Source of the DNA: Ornithodoros turicata
Lineage: Eukaryota; Arthropoda; Arachnida; Ixodida; Argasidae
Reading direction: 5' to 3'
Assembly: GCF_037126465.1 (NCBI RefSeq)
Contig: NW_026999406.1
Coordinates: 558,001 to 622,000 of the forward strand
DNA length: 64,000 nt
Positions 10,925 through 24,839 of this stretch are shown here, in pieces; position 1 is the stretch's first letter; every line of letters starts with the position of its first letter. A program made the position numbers and the translations under genes. The notes beneath the pieces are model-generated. The model was not told the origin of the DNA. It did no database searches and was given only the letters and a program-made list of their open reading frames with translations.

Positions 10925-13900
10925 AGCACGAAATGCTTAATTTCCTTTGCACTGTCCCTCCCTTCCTTCTGACGGCGAAGGAAGGCTTTCAGAGTTCGCA
11001 CAAGATTCTCAGCCTGTCCGTTGGACTTAGGGTGATACGGCGGAGTCAAGATGTGTTTAATTCAAAGGCGATCCAAGAAATCTTTCAACGCTGCCCAAAT
11101 GAACTGAGGTCCATTATTGCTAACCAGCTGGAAAGGGAGGCCCTGGGCAGTGAAGTTGTCCATAAGGGCTTCTGTTGTGGCTGAACCTTTGGTAGACCTC
11201 ATCAACTTCACCTCGGGCCACTTGCTGTACGCATCGATTACCACTAGGTAAGTTTTTCCGCTGAACTCTGCGAACTCAGAGTGAAGGCGATACCACGGTT
11301 CTTTCGGAACCTCCCATTGGTGAAGAGGAACTGGAAGTTGTTGATCCGAAGAAGCGGCGCATGCTCCACACGACTGACAAGTCAGTTCAATGTCATTCTC
11401 CATTCGTGGCCACAACATACATAGGAGCGCGCCAACATTTTCATTTTTGTTTGCCCAATGTGGCCATCATGAAGTAGGCTGAGGACAGTGTTGCGATGCT
11501 GGGACGGGACGACAACGCGTATGCCCCATACGATGCAACCCTTTTCTGTTGTCAGCTCAGTGTTGCGCAGGTAGTAGGGTTGAAGCTCGAGGTCCCGTTC
11601 ATGAGAAGGCCAACCTTCCATGATGTAATGGTAGACCTTAGAAAGGATCAGGTCTGAAGCACTGGCCTTGGCAATTGCAGACGCTTTCAGCGGAATTTTA
11701 TCAATACCTACTGAGAGGACGGAAGAGACATTCGGCGATCCAGTACTCCCCACAAGGAAGTCGTCATCCGAAATCGCAACATCGAAATCAGGGTCCGGAC
11801 CTGCCGGAAGTCAAGACAGGCCGTTCGGATTTCCGAACTGGGCCGTTGGCTTGTACTGAATGTCAAAACTATGACCAGGCAGAGTCAACGCCCAGCGCTG
11901 CATTCTGTTCGCCGCTTTGACTGGAATTCCTCGCTTTGAGCCAAAGATTGTCGTCAGTGGTTCATGGTCTGTATATAAGATGAATTCCCTTCCCCAGAGA
12001 TATTGGTGACACTTCTCAACACCGAATATAACGGCCAGAGCTTCCTTTTCAATTTGGGCGTAGTTTTTTTGGGCCGACATCAACGTCTTAGAAGCATGAG
12101 CGATGGGCTTGTCTTTACCATTGACTTTATGGTAAATCACTGCGAAAACGCCTATCGAGGAAGCGTCAGCAGCCATGTAGAGAGTTTGACTAGGGTCGAA
12201 ATGCGCCAAGGAATCGATGGACGTGAGTCGACGTTTGATCTCCTTGAACGCCTGGGCGCGACCTGATGACCACTCCCAAGGCACATTATTCCGCAGAAGT
12301 TGATTGAGCGGTGCGCAAGGATCTGAAAGTGACTTGACATATCGACCATAGTATTACACGAGACCAAGAAAGGCTCGAAGTTCCCTACCGTTGGCTGGTT
12401 CTGGCATGTCCAGCAGAGCTGACACCTTTTTCGGTGATTGTTTGAAGCCATCTGCTGAAACGATTTGTCCAAGATATTCCACTTCTGTTTTGAGGAATTC
12501 ACATTTTTGTTTCTTGAGGCGAAAGCCATATGCACGAAGCCTTCGCAAGACCTGTTCCAGGTGGTGCAGATGTTCGGCCTCGGTTCTTCCAGTTACGATG
12601 ATGTCGTCGAGATAACCACCACGCCCTCTACCCCAGCAGTGACCTGTTCTATTGTTCTCTGGAATATAGCGGGGGCTGACGATATCCCAAAAGGCATCCT
12701 GTTGAAGCGGAAAAGACCCTTGTGAGTGTTCATGACAAGGACCTTCTTCGCATCTTCATCTAGCTCCAACTGCAAATATGCTTCCTAGAGGTCGAGTTTC
12801 GAGAAGTGCTCGCCACCGTTCAGTTTTGCGAACAGATCCTCCGGACGCGCTAGGGGGTATGGGCAACGTCCAGCTGCGGGTTGACAGTAACGCTGAAATC
12901 GCCGCAGACACGCACCACCCTGTTCGGTATGGGAACGACTACAATTGGTGTTGCCCATTGCGACACTTCAACTGGCGTCAAGACTCCGTTACTGACGTGT
13001 CTCTGAAGATCTTTCTCCACTGCGTCACGAAGTGCAAACGGAATAGGCCTGGCTTTGCAAAATTTCGGTCTCGCTTCTGACTGAAACTGTAGGTGGACCT
13101 TGACCTTCGAGCACCGTCCTATTCCCTCCTCGAAAAGCTTGTCGTGCTGGCACAGAATGTCCGAGAGGTCTGGCTGAGGATCGCGGATACGCCCAACAAA
13201 CATGGCGTTGAGGTCTAGCTTCAGCACGCGGATCCATTCTTTGCCAAGTAAGCTCGTACCATCAAATTCTGCAAAAAGTGCTTGGAGCTCGTGGGTTTGT
13301 CCCGCAACGGTTACCTCCACTGAACGTTGGCCTTTCAAAGGTATGCTGTGATCGGTAAGTACCCTGAGTTTCTGATGCGCCGGCGCGAGTTTTGGCTTCC
13401 CCAACTTCAGCCAAGCGTTCCTTCCAAGGATTGTATAATATGAGCCTGTGTCTTCCTGGAGTTGAGCTGGAACTCCATCGATGATGCTGGTGAAGACCTC
13501 TGCTTTGTCACCCACAGCCAAGACACTTGTGATAGACGTCACGCTACGACGAGAATGAACACTGCGAGAAGGTTTCTGCCTGTTCTTCCTACACATACGT
13601 TCAATATGACCTAACTGACTGCGCGCTCTGCAGCTTTCCTTGCTGAAGCGACACGTTGCCTCACTGTGGTTGGTGTTGCAGCAGCGAAAACACCTTTCCA
13701 CTTGTTGATCAACGGAGGTTTGGACTTTAGCAACGTTCCCCAACGCCGACGAAGCCAGTAGCTTGCGATCCAGTTGCGGAGACTACTGCTCTGCCTTCAA
13801 GCAACTTTCAGAAATCCTTAATGCCTTGTTGACATCCAGGTCAACCTCTTGAAGTAGACGAGCCCGCATTCGTTGGTCCCGAAGTCCAAGGATAAATGCA

Positions 13901-14170
13901 GTGAGTAAGGAACATGCCCGGGGGTCAGTCTCCTGTTCGTATTCGCACTACAGCGACCAACTTTTTAGCGGCGTAACTTGACAAGGCAGGGACCGGTAAA
14001 TTAAGTCGCAGGGGCGCTTGTGACTGCGGCGGCGAAACCAACACGGCATCAAGACGTTGTGCCACCAACAAACGTAACTCCGTCATGCGTGACAGGAGTT
14101 CTGCCGTTATAGCGGAGTTATACTGCGGCACTGCAGGTACCGTAGTTGACGTACCTTGGGACGGAGGCAT
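10925..14170 (-). pseudogene. Ty3/gypsy element 1 (gag-pol), broken and chimeric
   Basis: The order on the minus strand is: gag N-terminus (14170-13950); a zinc knuckle CFRCCNTNHSEATC followed by a second knuckle that has lost one Cys; a protease active site EDTG (near 13460); the RT entry ARPIPFALRDAVEKDL; RT blocks with LFRFNRMPFGISSAPAIFQR (near 12700); RNase H with the MAADASS and YTDHEPL motifs (12284-11811); integrase zinc-binding and core regions (11753-11062); and a C-terminal [17 protein letters not shown] block. Frameshifts separate almost every part and the sequence stops at about 10925 without a 3' LTR. The gag N-terminus matches gypsy-2 of this window, whereas the rest belongs to a different gypsy lineage, with the switch near 13945. 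It is not functional. Confidence 0.85.
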
Positions 14171-14519
14171 TGCATGTGTCCCCTTCTCCCCGGCTGGCCC
14201 TTTCGGCTCCGAACGCGCCTAGGCGTTGGATACAGGCGTCTCCTCAGAACGAGACCGCTGCTGTACAGGGCCTCTCCATCCGCTCCGGAGGTCGTATCTC
14301 ACTTGCGGCGGCGAATGCTGCATCGGCTCCGGGGATCGGGTACCGTGTGGGAGCTGCGAAGAACTCAAAAAGAAAATACTTAACACAAACAGACAAACAA
14401 AAAAAAACGCTAGCTCAGGAAAAAAAAACGAAACCTTGGAAAAGAAAACAAACAAACCGGCGGAGTCCTAAATGAAAAATAGAAGAAAAAACCGCACCAC
14501 ATTAAAAATGAACAACGCG

Positions 14520-14830
14520 TGCTGCGTCTTCCCCGCTACTGAGCGGACCCGTGTTTCCATAACCTCCGGACATCAGCCCATCCGTTCCGTCACCGAGGAA
14601 GACAGAGCAAGAGAAATGTGCAAAAAACAAACAAAGGTTTATTTCCTACCTTACAATAACACCTGCGGTCGCAACCGCCACAGCAAAAAAGCCCCGCCCC
14701 GCCCCCCGGAACTGTCTCGATGCGTTGTATATCCAGCTCACGGCATACGCCCCCTCGTTGTAACATGTGATCCCAAGTAGTGCGACATGTGATCCCAAGT
14801 AGTAGGCTTATCTGAAGCCCACAATACATT
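14520..14830 (-). repeat. LTR-like remnant upstream of gypsy-1
   Basis: On the minus strand an AATAAACC poly(A)-type signal, a T-rich stretch and then CGGAACGGATGGGCTGATG occur in the same order as at 39880-40100. This suggests the R-U5 and primer-site region of related LTRs. TGTGATCCCAAGTAGT is repeated near 14765-14800. The LTR ends are not certain. Confidence 0.45.
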
Positions 14831-17800
14831 GGGCGTCATTTGAACAAAGATTCTGCATAACCATGTAGGCAGCAAGGACAAAATACCGAGCAATACTCTT
14901 ATACCTCGCGCGAAGCTCTACGGAACGCGGTCTCTCTGACTTGGTCTCTCAGTGGTCTCTCTCCACTGCTGTTTGTGCATGACGTGCTACCTCGAGCATC
15001 ATCTAAAATCTTCTTGCTTACATTCAGATCTGAATGCTACTTTACGTATGTATTACACGTCGGCGTGCAACAGCAAAACAATGACATGAAATGACGGGTT
15101 CATGCGAGCCTAATAATCAGAAATAATATCATAAGAATATCACTACTTTTCACTACTATTCACTAATATCACTACTTTTTAAACAAGGTGGCGTATCAAT
15201 TTGGGAGCGGGGGATGTGGATACAATCCCCGACTTGCGGACCATAGTGAGATTTGCATGAAGAAACCCGCGTTTTTGTATGCGCTGCTCTGTGAGCCGGT
15301 TGGGCATGTTTATGGGCACGTTTGCGAACTGTGAAGAGAGCTAACAGACGAAAAATGCCGTCTGGAAATCCTGAGTTTCTTTTTTTTTTCAACCTTGGAG
15401 CGACAGAAGACAAACGCTTTTTTCATGAATGTTTCCTGTCTTTAGATCTCTATGCAAGCCCCACAACGGTCAGTTCCATACTGCAATTGGATAATGACAA
15501 TAAAGGGACCAGCGGTGGGGTTCAACTCAGACCTCTCCGGTATGAGGTGCTGCCAGCATCTTTGGCCGTATATCGGAGCGTATGGGTTCGAATCCTAGTC
15601 TCTGTACCTTTCCTTCGACTAGATCATTAGTAAATTAAGGCCTTTCGTACAATTATGGAGTTCATGGAACCTGGAGTTGCCGCTTTGAGACAGGGAGGCA
15701 TACTACACGCCACCGTGCACACAGGCACATGTCTCATGCTTATTGTCATTCTGGCTACGTGCTACACAGCAAGAAAAACGTTCTACATATCGTTTTCTTC
15801 ATTTTACAGTACAACGATCGTTTCCTCGACTGCTCCTACTATCCCGATCCTGAGGCCAGTTGTCCGTGCCGAGGTGCAGAGGAAGACGGGGCAAACTGTT
15901 GGGTATGTTTCATTGCTGCTACTGCCTGAGTGTGAAGGCAGGGACCGTTTTTCACACTTGAAGTGCACATGAACGTCCAGCACAGCTTCAAGTGCACGTT
16001 TCGTGCATTGCGTAATTGTATCATCCGCTTAATTACATATATCGAATTTGGCAGAAGTCTGCACACAAATAGCAGAGTGTCAACATTTTCTAGTTTTCTA
16101 ATGTAGGGCCCGTAATAAAACAAAATCTCATTGTGGGTAATGCAGCTTTTGTCTGGAGTAAAGAGCTAGCAACATTTACATTCGTGATTATTATTGGATA
16201 TATGACGACTATCGCATTAGAGCAACCCCAGACCTTGACATCGCTGCCGAAACCCGTAACTAAATGACGTGCTCAAAAGTAGTAAAATGTAGTTCGAAGC
16301 TATAAAATAAAGCAAGAAGTGATTGTCATCTGTTACACGTAACGTTTTATATGAAGATACCAGGAAAGACATGACAACTTTCACACGGCTGCGTTCTGTA
16401 TTCTGTTGCGTATTTGGAGGACATCAAGGTACAACAAAGGACTTTCCCAGGTCTTAAGTATTGAGAAGAGTAAAGCAGCTGCCGAACTTTGCACACTTCT
16501 GTCTCTAGGGGCATGCGTCGTTACACTGTAACTCGCTGTCGGTCCGCCCCGGGATGGGCCGAGTCTTCGAATGCGCGGCCCATAAAACTGTCGTCGGGGC
16601 AGTATCGCTTGCGGTGCTGTTCCCGGGAAGATTTTTCCTAAAATTGCGTGACGTCTGGAACGTACAAACTTTAAAAATGTGGCTTCCAAGAGCGGGGCCC
16701 AGATCTAGTCTCTCCAAGAGAATATAGGCAACGCGCTCTATTTGTTGCAGCACAGTTGTGTCACTCGACAAACGTCCACATATAACAATCGTATTTACTG
16801 TAGTTGCATGCATGATCAATTGCCTCATCATCCCCGTATGTCAAACAAACAACAACAACAAACAAATGTTTTGACAAACAAAATATAGAGAGAGTGTTTT
16901 GACTCGTCAAAATGCAAAGAAGCTGGGTGCCCTGTGTGCGGAACGTCGCAGCTTTGCAACGTTGTATATATCACAATTGCTTTGCTGCTTGCTCGGTACG
17001 CTCTGCTCATTGTGTCTTGTCTTCTTTATCCCAACCATGGCGGATCGAGGACAGGGAGGCGGGCAATCGACACCCCTTCCTAATCATTGGTACATTCCTG
17101 TTCCCACCTGTGCCACGCGCTGCGACAGAGAACTTCCTCCCCCCGTAAAGGGAGAATCTGGATCTGCCCCTGCTTCCAACACAGATCACTTCACATATCG
17201 TCTGTGCAAATGTATCATTATGTTAAAGTGAAGCCGAAAGCTTTGTTACCTTTCCCACTTTTGCGCTGGGATAGTTCCCATACATATACAGCGCTTTGCT
17301 CTATAATGCTGGAAAACACCGCCGTTTGTTCACCTCGCACTGCGAGGAAACAATGGAAGACAGCACTTGCCGATATTGAGCTCTTGCCAAGTTTTCCAGT
17401 GCTATTTCTAGCGCCTGGTTTCCTTTCTCCGATGAAGATGGTCCACTCGCTGTGACGTTTCGAAATCTGTGATTGTTTTGATCAGGATTCCCTCGTGTCG
17501 TAGTGGCGGAGCTGAAATGGTCAGCACGGAAATGCCGGTGCATCACGTTGCCACGAGATTTCGCGTGACTCGAGTGGGAGAGAGGGGGAGTGGTATACGC
17601 CCCACTGTGCAAGTGAGAACGCAAAGGCTGAAAACACCGCTATAGGCTTTAAGCGTTCATTTATAGCGCTATGGAGCGGACCGCGACATGTGTGAGTAGG
17701 TACTTTAGTCTGGTAAATCTCCATATGAAGAACCATTTGAGCGGCCAAAGACGCCTCTCGGATTGCTGAGTTATCAGAGCGTCGTTTCCGCGCTTACACG

Positions 17801-18660
17801 TGCTGCCGCTGTCTCACACAAAAATTACGGTAGGTCGTGGTAAGCATATATATTTTGATTGAATAAACCTTTCGTTGGTAGTTCAGTGCAGTCGCTGTGT
17901 GTCGTTACTTGTGTCCTCCTTTGCCCCTCTTTTACCCAGCACTGGGATTTTGTCGACACCGTTATCATGCGCTTATGATATTGTACCAGTGTCGTCTGTG
18001 CTTATCCAATTAAGCTAGGTTTCCTGGCTGACAATACTAGCTGCAGATAATAAAATCGAGCAGTTATACACCTCACAAGCACACTACCAGGAACTTTCAT
18101 GATATATTTGTTGGAACATCACGCCCATTTTAGCATTGCAGAAATATGCACGATGCCATTTTCGGACTTTTTTCCCGCGTCAAAGAAAGGTTGACAGGAA
18201 CGACTAGTTGTGTACAGATCTTCGATATCAAAATAAAGAATGCTACTCGTATAATGCAGCCGTAAGATGAAATTTCGAACAGTGGACGACACGTGCTAAA
18301 CTAAACTTGGTACGCGCAGCTATATCTAATAGCGTGTGCAACTTTTCGATGACAGTGCGGTAGAATTTTCTGCTGTATACGATGTGCGCCACACACGGGT
18401 TTACGGTGACGACCGAAGCCTACGTATAGCTCGCCAGTGCATGTGGCGGCGCTAGGGCACAACCACTCGATCACTGTATGCGGTTAGACGGTCTCGAACT
18501 ATATAAATTCAACCGAAATAATAAATGTGTTGGCGTTGTTCAACTGTGCGTGACGACTGTGCCGTCCCGGTGACTTCATTCACACGCCATCGCTCAAATA
18601 GGCGTTTTCTTATCGGTTCGAAGGGGGCCATCGTGTCGATTTATTTCCTCAAGTGACCTG
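14831..18660. other. Long stretch without a supported gene
   Basis: I see only short ORFs. Features noted are a GGTTCGAATCCT B-box-like word at about 15587, a CT-rich GGTCTCTCTGACTTGGTC patch at 14930-14970, a poly(A)-type AATAAACC at 17862, and CTATATAAATTC with AATAAA at 18500-18525 that would suit an LTR promoter. None has enough context to call an element. Confidence 0.35.
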
Positions 18661-19448
18661 CCACGGTATCGGCCAGAAAAAGAGAAATGCTACTTCGCCT
18701 TGTTGCTTCTGAAAAATTACTTCAATATTCGCGTGATATTCAAAATTCTTGTAATGCAATTGCTGATGAGCAAAAACATGGAGCGAAACATCGTTCGGCA
18801 TACCTTGTAGGCATTAAGTGCGACTCGCTACATATATCTAAGATGTCTACTCCAAACGATGTCACACTTTGATGGCCTCCGATTCACGGACTCCCGTAGG
18901 AGTTCTTCTCGTAGGAGTTCATTCGTGCTCTTTTGTGCCACAGCCCCATTTTCACTGCGCACATCATTGTGTTGATTGTGTTCATATTATTAATTGCGCA
19001 GCGCATGTTACGTGCTCAAGAGGGCAAGTGCTTCAGAGGCGTATGTTACAACCAGCAAAGGTACGAGTCTCTGACCACAGGACAGCGTGAGTGGATGTCA
19101 TTTTAATGTATATGTCATTTATGTCAACGTATTGTCTCTCGATGTTAAAGTGATAGTCGTGTCCGTCTATCAAATTGACACCATAATGTTCGGCATCGCT
19201 CATTGGTCTACTTGTCCAATTTTCCTGATTGGAAACTTCTTATCAGAGCCGATGGGGGGGGGGGGAGGCTCCAGCGGGACCGACATCAACGTGAAATATT
19301 TATCTGAGCGAACCAGAGGGCTGCGTTGGCTGCGAGCAGTCGACCGTGTTGTTAGTGTCTCCAAGTTCGTCTGCTCTGCTTTCGGCACTCGTGAATAATG
19401 AGAAACTCGCTGACATTTCCCTCACTTATGCAACCTCCGAAGTGATCA

Positions 19449-19752
19449 TGTCAGGCGATGGACGTTGTTACGTTCCTGGCTGTATGAAGACGTCCATAGC
19501 TAACCGAGAGGTGTTTCACGAGCCGAGGGACCACGAAAGGAAGCGAAAGGGGGAAGATGCAATTTCCTGTGCAAGCCCTGACCTACGAGAAAGACTATGT
19601 GTCTGTTCTTCGTATTGTCGGACGACGTCTACAGTTTCATGGACGTATGCGAATGCGCGTAGGAATTCCAGTAAAAAGAAAGCGTTTGAGTTGACGCCGT
19701 GCCGACAATATTCACTGAACAAAGGCAAATACTCAGCATGTCATGGTCCGAG
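19449..19752 (+). pseudogene. THAP-domain exon, decayed
   Basis: From the ATG at 19449 the frame shows a C-x4-C start (CYVPGC), a basic KRKGEDAI block where THAP domains usually have an invariant Trp, and VCSSYC where C-x2-H-F is expected. The zinc-binding His is thus Tyr and the following Phe is Cys, each one base from consensus. The frame ends at a textbook splice donor, GAG then GTAAGT, at about 19753. THAP domains bind DNA through one zinc and often come from P-element transposases. With Trp and His lost, this copy should not fold normally. Downstream exons were not found. Confidence 0.45.
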
Positions 19753-20075
19753 GTAAGTGACATTTGTTTCGCAGCCTTAATGCGCTAATTATTTGAAGCT
19801 ACGCCAAGGTAAATATAAATGGTAGCGAAGCTTGCATTGGCCACCACGTGTTCAAGGGCGGCCACGATCATGACCGTCAGCGCCATCAATCCGTTGCGGG
19901 ACCCACTACAACTTCCGTCATAACGACGTCACCTGGTACGTCACCGTTACGTATAGCGCAGGGCAGGCCGGGCGCTCGCGCTGCACGTTTTTTCCACCGC
20001 GATGCGAAGCCGCGGAATACCACAATAGCTTTTGAAAGCAAATCCAAGAGCAAAAACTCATTGAACAATTCGTGA

Positions 20076-21600
20076 ACAGAGAAGAATTAACACTAGCGAC
20101 ATGCCTGCAACAAAGGACACAGGAGACGAGGTGGAGGCTTGCTTTCTTTTATCACAGGTAAATTCACCATGCCGTCGTATACAGTGTAAATACCCACGAC
20201 AGAATAATGTGCAAAATAACCAGTACGACAGTCCATGTACTGAATAAGCGCGAAAGGATAATGTACAAATTCCAGCAGACACAGGTGGGGCCCAGGACCT
20301 TAATGTCCAATGCATGCTGCTATAGCTGTCCTCATGCACATCTGGAGCTTTCCAGATATTTCTCGTACAAAGAAGGTGGAAGTGAACATACACTCGAAGC
20401 TCACATTATGTCATATTTGCATAGTGTGTGGTGCTATGTCCGCCCACAATTTTTGGCATTCGTAACGAATGCTCTGGGGGAATTAGAAGGCACAAGTCAA
20501 TTAGCTCAGTTTAGAAGTCAGTGATACTTTATCTTGCAAAACAGCCACAATAATATCAGCTCCCAGCAACTTGTTCAGTGTGTACACACCCTGTTGATGA
20601 CTACTTCTACCTTTATTACAACTGCATTTTTGTATTAAAGGCATGTTAAGGGATTGACAATGTTCTGTACTTCTGGTATTTTGCGCGCATTTTGCCATGT
20701 GGTGTAGACTTTCAAGCTGCACAAGGTGCTTAGCCCTGCACATAACTGCGCGTACATACTGGCGGTTGCGCACACAACTACTGAACTCATCGCAGGATTC
20801 AAAATATCAAGTTACGTGCTAGGGATCTATGTACACAGGTATACACTTAATACGTATCAAAGAAGAGCAAAACTGATGAAGATTAAAAATAGAAAATGTA
20901 TGCTAGGTATCTATGTACACAGGTGTACATCCACTAAACCTACAAATATAGGCCCAGACTACTGAACTCTGCATGGCTGTCACAATACAAATAACACAGT
21001 AAGGAGCTATGTGCAAAAGTGCACTATGACGAATCGTATGCTACACAGGAATGAAAGAATTACAAGAGACCATATGCAATCTAGGTTACAACTGAAAGCA
21101 CTGGATAGACAACAGAAACATGCATATGCTTTTGCATAGAAAGAAAATAACTTCTGGTTACATCACAACAACGTGCAGAGATTACGAACTTAGTCTCGCT
21201 GCCTGCTGCAGTGCCTTCTGGCACAACGTATTATTTCGTACTTCCTTATTCATTTGTCGTGCAAACCAGAACAGTCGTACCCTCAGAAAAAAGTGAAATA
21301 AATCATCTTACACAGATGAAGAACACAGCTCAAGGTCTACTTGTCACAAGTGTGTCCAACACTTCACGCAGTTTGGTCCTGGCCCCTTGGGAGGTCAGGA
21401 ATGTCTTGATGTTGGTTTGGAGGCTTCCTCGCGCGCACCCAGAAACGTCGCAAACGTAGGAAGAGGAACCGACAGATTTCGAAAGTCAGTACTGTCCACA
21501 TTGTTGACACTTAAATAAAGCAATAGCTGGCTACTGTCCTGAAATGGGGCATTGCCTTCCAGCAGGCTGCATTTGTGCTCAGAGGGCCAAGTGTGAGCAC
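20076..21600. other. No recognisable gene; short duplicated block
   Basis: GATCTATGTACACAGGTATACA and a near copy, GTATCTATGTACACAGGTGTAC, lie about 90 bp apart (20825-20930). Otherwise there are short ORFs only. It may contain the 3' end of the P-like element on the minus strand, but no TIR is recognised. Confidence 0.35.
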
Positions 21601-21619
21601 CGAGAATTTTTGCACCAAG

Positions 21620-23571
21620 TCACCCTACGAAGAATGTTGTGCTGTTGGATCCTAGTGGTGATGGCGACTCACTGGGTGCCACAATGACATCGTCAGTGAT
21701 GTACATGGCAGCAAAACATCCAACGCTCCTCATGTAGTTACGACCAATAGGCATTGCCGCCAGGAGGGAGTCCACATCTTCGGCGGGCTTCGGAGTCCAC
21801 AAAACAATCGGGGAGCCCTGTGTGGTCTTAAAAAGTTGTCCGAATAGCAGATGCCTTAGTGCAGCCTGGACTGAATGCAGCTGGAGTCAGTGTTGCTTCC
21901 ACACTTTGTCCTAATTATGCAGAATATGTTTTCGAGTGTGCCCTGGTTCAGCCTTCGAGCGCGGAGGTACTGCATGCCAGAGTTTCGCAGGTCTTCGCTC
22001 AGCTGAAGCGCGGAAGTCATGGTCAAGCAGAAGCCACAGATACACGGGGGCGGCCTCTTGCATCCAAGAAGTGTAATGTTCTCAAAATCGGACAGGCACT
22101 CCAGCAAAAAGTCCTTGTCAGCAGACCCCTGTTGTATTGCCGAAGAATACTTCGTCTTGCCATGCAGGTGGCTACTGTTAAGAGTGTCAAAGAGACGGTC
22201 GACGCGCTCAACAAATCTGGCTGTGTGGATGGCATCGTGTGATAGTTGGTGGAAAGTGGATAGGGTGAACAGTGAGGCCGCAACATGGTTGCTGAAGATA
22301 TGTCCAGGCAGTTTGACTTTCATTTTTGAGCCGAACGTTAAATTGAAGTGCCCATGAGTTAGCCGTGGCATGGACCGTATTTCAAGCTGTTTGTCAATGG
22401 CAAAAGCACCCCGGATATGCTGTGCCTTTAAGATATGGTTGCCAACCTGAAAGTCATACTTTAACAGCATGTTGCGAAGGCATTTCAGCAGGTGGGGTGG
22501 ATCAAACATGAAGGATAGCTTCTCGTCGCTAATGGTGAGACCGGCCTCGCAGTTGCAACCAGCTTTCCCAGTAGAGAGCTATTCTGGCTTCGTTGGTCAC
22601 ATGTCACAACTTTTGGCCTCAATCCTGCGCTCAGAAAGCGGTGGTAGCATTCAAGCAGTTTCTCTTCCAAGTCTGAAGCAGATTCTGCTCCATGGGTGAA
22701 GATGTAGCCTAAGACATGCTTCCATGGAGTACAAATGCCTCTAGCCATGATTAGAAGTGCTTTGTTTGCCAACTCGGTGTGAACATAGTTGCCACAGCTC
22801 GGAAATCCTTCAATTCAGTCTTCAGTAGTGCAGTTCCCTCTTGATGTACATCTCGTCGAAGATTATCACATAGAGCTTGTCCATTTCAGAGAAATTCGTC
22901 ACCTTTCGCTTCACAACATCAAATACTTCATCTGAAAATCCAGGTCGTGGGATACGTTTCATCCACAGCTGCAGTGACCTCACTGATGGCAAGCTTTCAG
23001 CAGTACCTGTAGTCACAGGGGCTGTGAAAGTACAAATTCATTACAAATGTCTTGATGATGATTATTCAGATTTTTTCTTCGCGCATAAGCGACGTAGGCC
23101 ATAATGCGCCAAGACAATGGTAAAGGAAGTACTAGTTAAAAGTATAGTGATTCAGTAAAGATAAAACTCTACAGTTTGTGTATCAAAGGACATAACAATC
23201 AAGTAGTTAAAACTACAATGCGTTTAAAAGACCATTGTCTTGAAAGAAGCTAAAAACTTGTTCAAATGGTACAAGATACAAATGTCTTGCTTGGTGACTG
23301 ATAACCAACGACGCCCAAGTTTGCACACACCTCCCATCTTTATCCGTGCCTCAATGAAGTCTGCAACAGTTCAAGAGGCGTGATACCTCACATGCGCCAT
23401 CAGTTTACGAATGGTTCTCGTTCGCCTACGCCCTTCAAAGCCTCTCTGAAGCTTCTTGTTGCGGGCTTGCTGCTGGTGCTCTTTGTTCCGGAGGTTATCC
23501 AGCTTGTCTTTTGTTGGTTGTGCTGGAGCTGCAGGACTACTGGATGACGGGCAGTCCTTGGGGGGATGCAA
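21620..23571 (-). pseudogene. P-element-like (THAP9-type) transposase, broken
   Basis: P-type blocks appear in order on the minus strand. There is a basic coiled-coil-like segment (23571-23371), then LPSVRSLQLWMKRI and the first acidic block VIIFDEMYIK (23016-22822), then GICTPWKHVLGYIFTHGAES and VVTCDQRSQNSSLLGKL (22772-22485). These are followed by FDPPHLLKCLRNMLLKYDF and the conserved C-terminal RRLNQGTLENIFCIIRTKCG (22509-21856), and a tail with IVLWTPKPAED. The expected D, D and E positions can be seen. Frame changes occur at about 22800, 22510 and 21850, so it is a pseudogene. A THAP remnant on the same strand at 27.2-27.6 kb probably supplied the DNA-binding domain, with later insertions in the intervening intron. 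Confidence 0.8.
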
Positions 23572-24364
23572 GCCGCTTCCACCTGCAAATGGTGATAAAA
23601 ATGGTCAGAACAAGCATTCAGAAGTCTACGCTTTCATGGCGGTAAAGTATTTGTCACATACCTGCTAAATGCAGAGGTGATGAGTCTGCATGTGGTACAC
23701 CAGACGAGGTTCCTGGCAGAGCAGTGACAACTGCAGCTGGGGGATACAACAGTGCCCAATGCTGACAAGGGTGGTGTGTGTCGTGCGCAGCTATGGTCCT
23801 GATGAGACAGATCAGACTTTTGCTGACTTGCTTTTACACCTGATCTACACTGGAAAATGTGACTCATCCAAATAGTATTATGTGTCATTTGACTATGAAT
23901 TGATGGAACATTATGATACTGTTACACTTTTACACTCTTTAGAAGCCCACAACTGTTTGCAACCTTCCCAGGTCAAAAAGGTCTGCAATTCCAAGTGGTT
24001 TATGAAACCATTTCCACTTGAAACCACTTTGAACCACGTTGTACGTAAGATGTTTAAAGGGGAAATGGTTTTTTTCCATGGTTTTTCCACCAGGGTTGCC
24101 TTGCAGGTACTCAGACACACTTACTGATGTCAATTAGAGCGAGCCTCCCACCTTCTAGCACACTCCCTCTGACATAGTCTCAGACGTTATTGGGGTGCGC
24201 AGAGACGAAAACAGATGAGAGTGTGCAACTGGCGTCCTTTGGCAATATCAGCTGTTCCACACCAGCATCTCGAGATCCTGATATAACAGCTGCGTCAAAG
24301 TGGCATGGTGAAGCATATGTTGTAGAAGGATAATTATTTTGCAGTACTACTGTCGATGTTTGAT

Positions 24365-24558
24365 GGGAATTGCCTCAGGATGAGAGCTGCCTGATATTTC
24401 GAACAGAGACTGTTCTTCTTCTGGGCACCATCCTCATCATTGGCATGGTATTTAAAGAGTTAGGTAACCCTTTAAATAGCATGCCAATGATGAGGACGGT
24501 GCCTAGATGAACAGTCTCTGTTCGAAATATCGGTGGCTCTCGTCTTGAGGCAATTCCC
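24365..24558. repeat. Foldback with 90-bp arms
   Basis: GGGAATTGCCTCAGGATGAG at the left pairs with its complement ending at 24558. The arms (about 24365-24456 and 24468-24558) share the ATATTTCGAACAGAGACTGT and CCTCATCATTGGCATG blocks around a loop of about 10 bases. Confidence 0.75.
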
Positions 24559-24839
24559 TTCATACTTCCTTATACTGGTTCGCTGGATTTCTACCAGTCT
24601 ACGTACTGCTGATGTTGTGCTACAGGCCAGAGCGATGTGATATGCACAGCATGACAAAAGCAAATTGATCTCCCGTGGTGCAGCCCAACTGACCCTCAGG
24701 ATTTGAGGACCTTTCCGACATAACAGGGAGCTCAGGTTCTGAAAAGCAAGTTCAAGCCCTGTGCTCGCAGATCTCGTATCTGAATACATATTGTCTAGTA
24801 AGGAGTACAAAAACAGTCAGATTCGCAGCCTCGCGAAAC

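Noticed and set aside
15520..15620. Possible tRNA gene or SINE head (GGGTTCGAATCCT)
   Set aside because: A B-box-like word is present, but no A-box or cloverleaf can be drawn around it.
16899..17455. Overlapping plus-strand ORFs near 17 kb
   Set aside because: No domain, no splice logic, and several frames are equally open.
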